12,929 bases of DNA from Aquimarina sp. (GTDB lineage: Bacteria; Bacteroidota; Bacteroidia; Flavobacteriales; Flavobacteriaceae), in the NCBI GenBank assembly GCA_002697475.1, contig NZVW01000097.1, positions 1-12,929 on the forward strand, read 5' to 3'. Under the pieces are notes generated by a model. The model had not been told where the DNA came from, made no database searches, and was given only the letters and a program-made list of their open reading frames with translations. Position 1 is the first letter of the stretch. Each line of letters opens with the position of its first letter. Positions 7,111 to 12,929 of this stretch are shown here, in pieces. The position numbers and the translations under genes were made by a program.

Positions 7111-8145
7111 ATGCGAAAATATTTTAAACCATTAGTTGTCACATCAATCGTGTTCATTTACCTAATAATCATAGCAGGGGCTGTGGTAAGAATGACAGGG
7201 AGCGGTATGGGATGTCCTGATTGGCCTAAATGTTTTGGTTACATCATACCTCCTACTGAAGCTTCTCAGATTCAGTGGAAACCTAATCACGAATATAAAA
7301 AAGGTACAATTATTATTTTTGAAGAAGCTCTAAAAGTTGCCAAAAGTGATTTTACCACATCAACCAATTTTACTCCACAAATGTGGGATGAATACACTAA
7401 ACATAACTATGCAAAGTTTAATGTATGGCATACGTGGATTGAATACATCAATCGTTTGGTTACGGTATTATCCGGCATACCTATTTTACTGATGATAGCA
7501 TTTTCCTTTTTCTTTTTAAAAGAAGATAAAAGAATAGTTTTTCTCTCTTTTCTAACTTTAATCGCAATGGGATTTCAGGCATGGTTAGGAAAAGAAGTAG
7601 TAGACTCTAACCTGTTACCATTTAAAATTACTGTACATATGGTTATGGCATTTATTATTCTTGCTATACTTCTATATCTGCTGTTTCTTGTCAATAAAGA
7701 GCGAAATGAAAACATATTCCCCGGATCCTTTAAGGCTGTATTAATTTTTTCAGCTGTTCTCACATTAATTCAGGTGGCACTAGGTACTCAGGTAAGACAA
7801 TATATTGACGAGCAGGTAAAAACCTTAGGCGAAAATGCGAAATCAGAATGGTTAAATCCACCAGCACTCAATTTTTATATACATCGTTCGTTATCTATAC
7901 TCATAACAATTACTAATTTATGGTTGTTTTATACCAATAGAAAATTAAACTTAGGTTTGTTCAGAATGAATTGGGTGATGATATGTATCGGACTTGAGAT
8001 TATCACAGGAATAACCATGTTCTACTTGGATTTTCCTTTCCTATCTCAGCCACTTCATTTAGTGATTTCATCGTTATTATTTGGTCTACAATTTTATGTA
8101 TTGCTAAAAGTTTTTAATCCTAAAAAAGCCTTAGCAGGAATCTGA
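7111..8145 (+). CDS. ctaA: Heme A synthase (COX15/CtaA family)
   Basis: This 344-residue polytopic membrane protein converts heme O to heme A for aa3-type cytochrome oxidase. About eight membrane spans are visible (roughly 8-28, 119-137, 141-160, 172-195, 207-226, 258-276, 286-306, 314-335), arranged as two four-helix halves. The signature RMTGSGMGCPDWPKCFG (27-43) contains the Cys pair C35 and C41 of the first extracytoplasmic loop. The four heme-ligand histidines are H107 (WHTWIEYINR), H176 (ITVHMV), H258 (YIHRS) and H316 (QPLHLV). The long first loop (about 44-105) is typical of Bacteroidota members as I know them. The product points to an aerobic organism with heme A oxidase. It starts two bases after the nucleotidyltransferase stop. 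Its stop lies just before a separate promoter-like box for the next gene. Confidence 0.93.
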   Translation: MRKYFKPLVVTSIVFIYLIIIAGAVVRMTGSGMGCPDWPKCFGYIIPPTEASQIQWKPNHEYKKGTIIIFEEALKVAKSDFTTSTNFTPQMWDEYTKHNYAKFNVWHTWIEYINRLVTVLSGIPILLMIAFSFFFLKEDKRIVFLSFLTLIAMGFQAWLGKEVVDSNLLPFKITVHMVMAFIILAILLYLLFLVNKERNENIFPGSFKAVLIFSAVLTLIQVALGTQVRQYIDEQVKTLGENAKSEWLNPPALNFYIHRSLSILITITNLWLFYTNRKLNLGLFRMNWVMICIGLEIITGITMFYLDFPFLSQPLHLVISSLLFGLQFYVLLKVFNPKKALAGI

Positions 8146-8162
8146 TTTGTAAATTAAGCTTG

Positions 8163-8170
8163 TATCTTTG
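8163..8170 (+). promoter_or_regulatory. -7-like box TATCTTTG before the PRiA4_ORF3-like gene
   Basis: TATCTTTG is a full match to TAnnTTTG, 20 bases before the ATG at 8191. A TTTG is present at 8146-8149, but the spacer is only 13 bases, shorter than the usual 17-23, so the -33 part is doubtful. Its position directly after the ctaA stop suggests that the next gene has its own promoter. Confidence 0.45.
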
Positions 8171-8190
8171 CAAATCCTAATTTATCAATA

Positions 8191-8703
8191 ATGATATATC
8201 GATTTAGAGTTATTTTGGACACAGAAGAAGATGTGTTTAGAGACATTGAAATAGAGCAAAACGCTACACTAGAGCAGTTTCATAATGTAATTACTCAATC
8301 TTTTGGGTTTGATGGTAATGAGATGGCCTCTTTCTATACCAGTGATGAGCAATGGAATCAGGGTGAAGAAGTGTCCCTATTTGATATGGGTGATGGTAAC
8401 GATCCTGTTAAGTTAATGAATGAAACATATATTGAGGATATCGTAGATGAGGACTCTCCAAAAATGATTTATGTGTATGATTTTTTAAGCATGTGGACAT
8501 TTTTTGTAGAACTGGCAGAAATCGCTGAGTATGAAAATGGCAGAGAATATCCGAACATAATGTTCGTTCACGGTCAATTACCTGATCAGGCTCCTGATAA
8601 AGAATTTATTTCTGAAGACATTGATGATTTTGATGATGAGGATGATAGTTTTATAGATCTTGATGAATATGATGATCTTAATTTTGACGAAAATTGGAAT
8701 TAA
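8191..8703 (+). CDS. PRiA4_ORF3-like (IS1096 TnpR-like) protein with acidic tail
   Basis: This 170-residue protein fits the PRiA4_ORF3 family (PF07929, often labelled 'IS1096 element passenger TnpR family'). The domain spans about residues 1-130: a starting strand YRFRVIL, DIEIEQNATLEQFHNVITQSFGF (18-40), which is the family's typical helix after D/E-rich strands, then ASFYTSDEQWNQGEEV (46-61) and YVYDFLSMWTFFVEL (94-108). The last 30 residues (141-170) contain 16 Asp/Glu and no Lys or Arg, and end ENWN. The family has no firmly known function; the name comes from a plasmid ORF and is not evidence of mobility here. There is no transposase or inverted repeat nearby. Its own promoter-like box lies at 8163. 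A DNA-mimic or protein-binding role for the acidic tail is only a guess. Confidence 0.78.
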   Translation: MIYRFRVILDTEEDVFRDIEIEQNATLEQFHNVITQSFGFDGNEMASFYTSDEQWNQGEEVSLFDMGDGNDPVKLMNETYIEDIVDEDSPKMIYVYDFLSMWTFFVELAEIAEYENGREYPNIMFVHGQLPDQAPDKEFISEDIDDFDDEDDSFIDLDEYDDLNFDENWN

Positions 8704-8724
8704 TTCGTAGTTTCAAAGATTCAG

Positions 8725-9172
8725 ACTTTATTAGCATCTAAGATGAATTTGGAAACCAAAAAAACTTCAACTCACTTTTAATTGAGCACGTTTAGAGATT
8801 TAAAAATATGGCAAAAGTCTATGCAATTAGTTACAAGTGTTTACTTAGAGACTAAGGACTTTCCTAAAGAAGAAATATACGGATTAACTTCGCAGATAAG
8901 AAGAGCTGCTATTTCCATACCTAGTAATATATCTGAAGGATTTGGCAGGAAAGGAAAAAACGATTACCTCAAATTTTTAAACATAGCAATGAGTTCGTTG
9001 TTTGAACTTCAAACTCAATTAGAGATTAGTAAGAATTTATTATTTATAAGCGAAAAGACTTTTGATAATTTATTTCAAGACTCTAGAGAAATAGAAAGGA
9101 TGTTATCCAGTTATATTAATAAAATTAAAGACTCCTAAAAAAACTATAGAACTTTGTTTCTTAGCATCTTTG
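8725..9172. repeat. Short imperfect direct repeats on both sides of the four-helix-bundle gene
   Basis: TTAGCATCT occurs at 8731-8739 and again at 9161-9169. Each is preceded by ACTTT (8725-8729 and 9151-9155), with slightly different spacing, and followed by a GAT-containing stretch. The two copies lie immediately outside the 8782-9138 gene. The match is only 9 exact bases, so it could be chance in A/T-rich DNA; it is listed because of its placement. Confidence 0.3.
8782..9138 (+). CDS. Four-helix-bundle protein (S23 / TIGR02436 type)
   Basis: This 118-residue protein belongs to the family first seen as ORFs in 23S rRNA intervening sequences. The helix-forming pattern is clear: FRDLKIWQKSMQLVTSVY (4-21), FPKEEIYGLTSQIRRAA (27-43), the turn ISIPSNISEGFGRK (44-57), then YLKFLNIAMSSLFELQTQL (62-80) and a fourth helix (91-114). 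The family turn IPSNIAEG is present with S in place of A. Its function is unknown; family members form pentameric or other small assemblies. The start is most likely TTG at 8782, which places FRDLKIWQK two residues after the initiator as in relatives; there is no in-frame ATG before residue 14. There is no rRNA here, so the copy is a free-standing one. Short repeats flank it, so an insertion between its two neighbours is possible. Confidence 0.85.
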   Translation: MSTFRDLKIWQKSMQLVTSVYLETKDFPKEEIYGLTSQIRRAAISIPSNISEGFGRKGKNDYLKFLNIAMSSLFELQTQLEISKNLLFISEKTFDNLFQDSREIERMLSSYINKIKDS

Positions 9173-9207
9173 ATTCTATGTAACTTCTAAATTTTAAAAA
9201 CAAAAAC

Positions 9208-10266
9208 ATGATCAACTTATACAGCACCCAGATAGAATCTTTATCGGTTCATAAAATTGGAAATAAAAGTAGAAATGAGAATATCTTCCTTTCAGACTCT
9301 CCTTATCAGCTGAATGATGAGCTGATTGCTCTATTAAAAGAATATTTCTTTAAGCCTTTTAGAGAAAAGGAAGAAAACTATTTTCAGTTTGCCAATGAAG
9401 TGGATATAGAGTTCAATCCACTGTACAAAATTGTTACTGAAATTTTTGATCATCCTTCATCAGTTCATGAAAAGTCAAAAAGGATTGCGTCTTTACTTTA
9501 TGAGCAGTCCCAGCATCCACATATAAAAAGTGGTGAAGTATACGTAGCTTATCTTGATAATGTCAGCATAGATAATGAAAAAACAAGTGCTGTAGGAATT
9601 TTCAAATCAGAGCTTAAACACGATTTTTTACAATTTCAAGAAAATGGTTCTGATCTTGAGCTTTTAATTCAGCAAGGAGTTAACCTAAACAAGCTTGATA
9701 AAGGATGCTTAATATTCAATCACAAAAAAGAAGAAGGCTATAAAATTCTGTCAGTGGATTCTAATCGTTATGATACCAAATATTGGTTAGAACATTTCTT
9801 AGGAGTTGAAGCTTTTGCAGATGAGAATTTCTACACTAAAAAATACATGAAATTCTGTCAGGACTTCGCTAAAGATGTGGTATTACCGGCTGAAGACAAG
9901 AAAGAGGAAGTGATGTTTATGAACAGAGCTATCAACCACTTTGCAAAAAATGACACTTTTGAAGAGTCATCGTTTCTTAATGAAGTTATTGACAATCCGG
10001 ATTTAATTCCAGAGTTTAAAAACTATAAAGTAGAAAAAGCGCCAAAGTATCAGATAGAAGATTTAACCACCTTCCCTATTGCCAATACTGCAGTATCAGC
10101 GGCTAGAAAAAAAATAAAGAATCTTATTAGCCTGGATACAAATGTGCAGATTAAAATGGATTTTATTAATCCTGAATCTGCAGAAAAGTTTGTTGAAAAA
10201 GGTTGGGACGAAGAAAAGCAGATGTACTATTATTTGGTATATTTTAATAAAGAAATTAAGGGCTAA
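9208..10266 (+). CDS. 37-kDa nucleoid-associated-type protein (YejK/NdpA-like, PF04245)
   Basis: This 352-residue protein resembles the PF04245 family, of which E. coli YejK is the named member. The N-terminal half has SLSVHKIGNKSRNENIFLSD (11-30), a KPFRE stretch (49-53), and SLLYEQSQHPHIKSGEVYVAYL (95-116). The middle has GIFKSELKHDFLQF (130-143) and LDKGCLIFNH (163-172). The C-terminal half is charged and ends FVEKGWDEEKQMYYYLVYF (residues 329-347). YejK localises to the nucleoid; the biochemical role in Bacteroidota is not settled, so DNA binding here is by family only. The start is ATG at 9208, after an A/T-rich leader. The upstream space contains one of the short repeats (9151-9172). 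A hairpin at 10309 may end this transcript. Confidence 0.85.
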   Translation: MINLYSTQIESLSVHKIGNKSRNENIFLSDSPYQLNDELIALLKEYFFKPFREKEENYFQFANEVDIEFNPLYKIVTEIFDHPSSVHEKSKRIASLLYEQSQHPHIKSGEVYVAYLDNVSIDNEKTSAVGIFKSELKHDFLQFQENGSDLELLIQQGVNLNKLDKGCLIFNHKKEEGYKILSVDSNRYDTKYWLEHFLGVEAFADENFYTKKYMKFCQDFAKDVVLPAEDKKEEVMFMNRAINHFAKNDTFEESSFLNEVIDNPDLIPEFKNYKVEKAPKYQIEDLTTFPIANTAVSAARKKIKNLISLDTNVQIKMDFINPESAEKFVEKGWDEEKQMYYYLVYFNKEIKG

Positions 10267-10308
10267 TAACTAAAGTCCCTTACATTTGATATCTAAAATT
10301 TTATTATT

Positions 10309-10354
10309 AAAAGTAGAAATTGAAAGCTTATCTCCTATTCAACTTCTACATTTT
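10309..10354 (+). terminator. Hairpin, candidate terminator of the nucleoid-associated-protein gene
   Basis: GTAGAAATTGAA (10313-10324) pairs with TTCAACTTCTAC (10338-10349) at 11 of 12 positions, with a 13-base loop. AAAA (10309-10312) and TTTT (10351-10354) extend the stem past one bulged A. It starts 43 bases after the stop at 10266. The following T run is short, so this may be a weak terminator or a 3' stabilising stem. Confidence 0.45.
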
Positions 10355-10416
10355 ACCTGATAATTCATAACTTTTTTCATCTGATCATCAGTCAATTATT
10401 TTAATATTTTAACGTA

Positions 10417-10446
10417 TTCGGAAAAAGGTCATAAATGTTACCTTTG
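10417..10446 (+). promoter_or_regulatory. Promoter-like site for the NVGIG-repeat gene pair
   Basis: TTCG (10417-10420), one base from TTTG, is followed by an 18-base spacer and TACCTTTG (10439-10446), a full match to TAnnTTTG. Transcription would begin near 10453, leaving a leader of about 85 bases. In the leader, TAATAG (10518-10523) and CTATTA (10529-10534) form a weak A/T hairpin just before the ATG. I see nothing else in the 10267-10538 gap beyond this site and the hairpin at 10309. Confidence 0.5.
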
Positions 10447-10538
10447 TCCTTTATTTAAAATTTTTAACCAAAATCAGGGTAACAATTCTTCTATTTAAGA
10501 CACATACCTATATAAACTAATAGAAAAGCTATTATAAA

Positions 10539-12140
10539 ATGAAAAAAATAGTAACCACCATATTTCTTTTGGTATCTACAATGACCATCATTGCTCAGAC
10601 TGAAACTTCAAATAATGAAAAATTGAATTTACAATCTCCTACTGGAGTAAGCTTATTTCAAAGCAATTCAACAAACGGAATCTGGGCAACAGGAACAATT
10701 ACTGCAGATCGCTGGGGAGTTTTTGAAGACGCTACCAGCGCTAAGGAACACCTAACCATACTTCCAGGTGGTAATGTGGGTATTGGGACTACAAATCCTT
10801 CTCAAAAGTTAACGGTACAATTTGCCGGAGAAAGTGGGATAACCGCAAAAGCAATTAGCAATGGCACTTACGGAGCTGCAAATATTGTGGTAGATCCAGC
10901 TACTGGTTTTCCTGGACGTTTTCTATTTAGAGAAAATGGACAAAATAAAGCTTGGATAGATTACCTTGGACAAAAAATAAATATTAGAAACAGTTCAAAC
11001 CTTTCCTTTTTTACTGTTCTAACGGATAATGGTAATGTAGGTATCGGCACCACTACTCCATCTGAAAAGCTTGACGTCATAGGACGTATCCGAGCATCAC
11101 AGTCTATTGATGTTACAGGAATATCCAATCCCACAAGTGGAGTAACCATGAATTTAGCATATAGCGCATCTGATTTCGGCTTAGTTCGTGCTCGTGACTG
11201 GAATAATAACATATGGAAACCCATACATTATCAAGGCTCTTATCATAATTTTGAAACAGGTAATGTGGGGATTGGTATGGATAATCCAAGTATGAAGTTA
11301 CAAGTAGCTGGATCCGTAGCTGGTGGAAACAATAATACAATGTCCTTAGATTACAACGAATGGTTTAATTTTGGTAATGCATCCGGCTATGGTTTTATCA
11401 ATTGGTTTTCACAAGCTAATACCAGTAGAAATGATTTTATTAATACCCATGCAACAGTAAAAGCTTCTTCTATTCTTGGAGGTAATGGTGAAATAAGATT
11501 CTTTACATCTCCCACAAATAATGGCATTGGGCAATCATCTGGTTTGCTGGAAAGGATGACGATTGAATCCAATGGAAATTTAGGTATCGGAACCATATCA
11601 CCTTCCTCAAAGCTTGAAGTAAGAGGAGGAATTAAAGCATCCTATGATACTAACAGATCGATTACATTTTTTACTGCAGGAGATGGAAACGCCTATATGA
11701 ATATGGTTGGTGGTACATCAACCTCAAGATTTGGATTTCAAGTTGATGGAAGTAGTAAAATGTCCCTGATGCAAAATGGTAATGTAGGTATTGGTACCAC
11801 AAACCCAGACGCTAAACTAGCAGTTAACGGAACTGTACATAGTAAAGAGGTAAAAGTAGACTTAATAGGATGGCCTGATTATGTTTTTGAGAGTGATTAT
11901 AACTTACCTACACTACAGCAAGTAGAACAACATATCAACGAAAAAGGACATCTACAAAACATTCCATCTGCTACGGAGGTTGAAAAAGAAGGTATTAAAT
12001 TGGGAGAAATGAATGCTAAACTTCTTCAAAAAATTGAGGAATTGACTTTATATATGATAGAGCAAAATAAAATTAACCAAGAACAACAATCTCAAATCCA
12101 AGAATTGAAAAAGGAAATTGAGACACTAAAAACTAAATAA
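10539..12140 (+). CDS. Exported NVGIGTTNP-repeat (tail-fibre-like) protein with C-terminal coiled coil
   Basis: This 533-residue protein starts with a signal peptide (MKKIVTTIFLLVSTMTIIAQ, cleavage likely around A19/Q20). Five copies of a short motif follow at residues 79-91, 166-178, 242-254, 347-359 and 415-427, with consensus N-[VL]-G-I-G-x-x-x-P-x-x-K-L. The spacers (about 64-92 residues) hold unlike beta-rich sequence. The last 100 residues are a distinct module: GWPDYVF (444-450), LPTLQQVEQHI (456-466), GHLQNIPSATEVEKEGIKLG (470-489), and then a heptad-like coiled coil (about 490-530) rich in E, Q, K and I. Such proteins are frequent in Flavobacteriia and are often called tail-fibre-like. 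The architecture suggests a trimeric surface or secreted fibre, but the function is unknown. I see no canonical T9SS C-terminal sorting domain. A second, similar gene follows after 3 bases. Confidence 0.8.
   Translation: MKKIVTTIFLLVSTMTIIAQTETSNNEKLNLQSPTGVSLFQSNSTNGIWATGTITADRWGVFEDATSAKEHLTILPGGNVGIGTTNPSQKLTVQFAGESGITAKAISNGTYGAANIVVDPATGFPGRFLFRENGQNKAWIDYLGQKINIRNSSNLSFFTVLTDNGNVGIGTTTPSEKLDVIGRIRASQSIDVTGISNPTSGVTMNLAYSASDFGLVRARDWNNNIWKPIHYQGSYHNFETGNVGIGMDNPSMKLQVAGSVAGGNNNTMSLDYNEWFNFGNASGYGFINWFSQANTSRNDFINTHATVKASSILGGNGEIRFFTSPTNNGIGQSSGLLERMTIESNGNLGIGTISPSSKLEVRGGIKASYDTNRSITFFTAGDGNAYMNMVGGTSTSRFGFQVDGSSKMSLMQNGNVGIGTTNPDAKLAVNGTVHSKEVKVDLIGWPDYVFESDYNLPTLQQVEQHINEKGHLQNIPSATEVEKEGIKLGEMNAKLLQKIEELTLYMIEQNKINQEQQSQIQELKKEIETLKTK
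10773..11819 (+). repeat. Five in-gene copies of the NVGIGTTNP coding motif
   Basis: Copies at 10773-10811, 11034-11072, 11262-11300, 11577-11615 and 11781-11819 share DNA such as GGTAATGTAGGTATTGG with silent and missense differences. Further partial copies lie in the next gene (about 12588-12620 and 12780-12797). These short repeats are good substrates for recombination, and also for assembly confusion; the sequence break at 12797 falls inside the last one. Confidence 0.7.
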
Positions 12141-12143
12141 ACT

Positions 12144-12800
12144 ATGAAAGACCTTTATATACCATTTATCGCTGTATTATTTACGTACAGTGCTTTTGCT
12201 CAGAATCCTAATTTTTATATTGATTCCAACAATAAATATGTGGAATTTAAAAAGACTATTATTAGTGATGATTTTTATAATGCTGCTCAGATAAAAGTAG
12301 GAACTTATTTAACTCTTGGGAATTATGGAAACACAAATAACTCTTGGATAGGTAGTAATGCTATTTTGGATTATTCAAGCTATGGTGGCAGAGGATCATT
12401 AGGTGACAAGAATCTATTTATACCGGCTTGGAATCAAGGAACTGCCTTAGTCATTACTCCGGATTTTGTAGGTGGAAATTTCACAGGATACACACATAGT
12501 TGGAATTCTTCATCTAATCAGGTAGACATTAAAGATTTCAATACCACCTGGAATTTAGGTCCGGAAAAAAGTTTTGTTAACAGTAAACTAGGTGTTGGAA
12601 CAACTAATCCAACACAGAAATTCCAAATAGACGCAAATGACACTGCAATTCAAGTGCAACTAAACCGAACTGGTACTAATTCAGGGAAAGTAGATTTTGG
12701 TGTTGATGGAGATGGATTACATTATTGGGTTGGAGGATATGATGGTTTTGGCAAAGAAGAATTTTTTGTGGGATCCAATGGTAATATAGGTGTTGGATGA
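12144..12800 (+). pseudogene. Second NVGIG-repeat exported protein, cut off at the 12797 junction
   Basis: 218 residues are read before a TGA at 12798-12800. The signal peptide is clear (MKDLYIPFIAVLFTYSAFAQ, AFA then Q20). Residues 21-145 are beta-rich with no family I recognise. A repeat motif LGVGTTNPTQKF lies at 149-160 and a second begins GNIGVG at 213-218, where TTNP is expected next but the stop occurs instead. The sequence after the stop reads as transketolase on the other strand, so this gene is truncated by a junction; it is not a short protein with a natural end. The missing part would probably include more repeats and the C-terminal module seen in the previous gene. It starts 3 bases after that gene, so both were presumably one operon. 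If the join is an assembly artefact, the real gene is intact and longer. Confidence 0.72.
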
Positions 12801-12929
12801 CCTTCTAAATTACTACTAAATTCTCTCATTGTCATAAATTTTTCTTTTGTGAAATATCCTGCTTCCATCCATGCAGCAAATAATATTGGTGCGGCATGAC
12901 CTTTTGATAATACTAATCTATCGCCTTTA
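12788..12929 (-). CDS. tkt: Transketolase fragment (N-terminal thiamine-diphosphate domain)
   Basis: On the minus strand from the window edge, 47 codons read as a transketolase interior: DRLVLSKGHAAPILFAAW, MEAGYF, then a less conserved stretch, then LEGHPTP. SKGHAAP and EGHPTP are hallmark segments of the thiamine-diphosphate-binding half; the expected GSLGQG does not follow. After LEGHPTP the frame runs into the antisense of the repeat gene. The N-terminal part lies beyond the window edge. The sequence looks more like the single-chain, animal-like transketolase type (SKGHAAPILYAAWAEAG) than the split type I associate with Flavobacteriia. This comparison is from memory. Only about 130 bases are available, so no start, stop or context can be given. 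It may not belong to this chromosome at this position. Confidence 0.75.
12789..12797. other. Nine-base microhomology at the repeat-protein / transketolase junction
   Basis: GGTGTTGGA reads on the plus strand as Gly-Val-Gly of the repeat motif. On the minus strand it is the TCC-AAC-ACC run within the codons for His-Pro-Thr-Pro of transketolase. Both parent sequences would carry these bases, so the crossover cannot be placed more exactly within them. Such short shared stretches at a join are typical of template switching or mis-joined contigs. Confidence 0.6.

Noticed and set aside
8191..8703. Mobile element, suggested by the family name 'IS1096 passenger' or 'plasmid pRiA4b ORF-3'
   Set aside because: The name is historical. 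There is no transposase, terminal inverted repeat or target duplication around the gene.
8748..8760. TTTGG-AAA-CCAAA hairpin before the four-helix-bundle gene
   Set aside because: A five-base stem with a three-base loop and no T tract is too weak to call a terminator or regulatory element.
8782..9138. rRNA intervening sequence, suggested by the S23-type product
   Set aside because: No 16S or 23S rRNA sequence flanks the gene, so it is a free-standing family member.
10381..10391. CTGATCATCAG inverted repeat as an operator
   Set aside because: It has only a one-base centre and 5-base arms, occurs once, and is easily a chance match in this A/T-rich gap.
10961..11596. Minus-strand open frames within the NVGIG-repeat gene
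   Set aside because: They are antisense to a gene with signal peptide and regular repeats. Their Pro/Ile-rich runs are the reverse translation of the GIGT repeat.
1..12929. A new defence, retroelement or CRISPR-type system
   Set aside because: I found no regular repeat-spacer array, reverse transcriptase, nuclease or integrase motif in any frame. The genes match glycan, tRNA, heme and surface-protein families.

Overview
The window looks like chromosome of a Flavobacteriia-type Bacteroidota. The evidence is the strong A/T richness, the absence of clear Shine-Dalgarno sequences, several promoter-like boxes of the Bacteroidota form TAnnTTTG, and characteristic families: NVGIGTTNP-repeat surface proteins, a nucleoid-associated protein of PF04245 type, and a PRiA4_ORF3 protein. 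I cannot name the genus.

Layout. Positions 1-5074 are a glycan island. It holds the 3' end of a WaaE/KdtX-like family 2 glycosyltransferase (+). A convergent three-gene minus-strand unit follows, in transcription order a SAM methyltransferase, a Kdo/LPS-kinase-like protein and a GT4 glycosyltransferase. A divergent promoter region at about 2887-3018 separates this unit from a plus-strand pair (GT2 then GT4, one base apart). Together these genes most likely build and decorate the LPS core or another cell-surface glycan. Positions 5097-8145 are a tight housekeeping run: a Sua5/YrdC threonylcarbamoyl-AMP synthase (tRNA t6A), a CCA-adding-type tRNA nucleotidyltransferase with an HD domain, and heme A synthase (ctaA). 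Two of the three concern tRNA maturation and the third concerns respiration. Positions 8191-10266 carry a PRiA4_ORF3-like acidic protein, a four-helix-bundle (S23/TIGR02436-type) protein, and a 37-kDa nucleoid-associated-type protein. Positions 10539-12800 carry two adjacent exported proteins with NVGIGTTNP-type repeats, preceded by a promoter-like site.

The most unusual point is at the right edge. The second repeat protein stops in the middle of a repeat (GNIGVG), and the sequence then reads on the minus strand as the interior of a transketolase. The two parts share a 9-base microhomology. Both genes are broken at the same place. The tail is only about 130 bases and resembles the eukaryote-like type of transketolase. 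I read this as most likely a chimeric join from assembly or amplification, although a real rearrangement cannot be excluded from sequence alone.

I see no tRNA or rRNA gene, CRISPR array, transposase or integrase. I do not find a convincing new defence or mobile system. The points worth a second look are the junction, a corrected methyltransferase start supported by an internal promoter, a terminator-like hairpin placed inside a convergent gene, and short repeats beside the four-helix-bundle gene.
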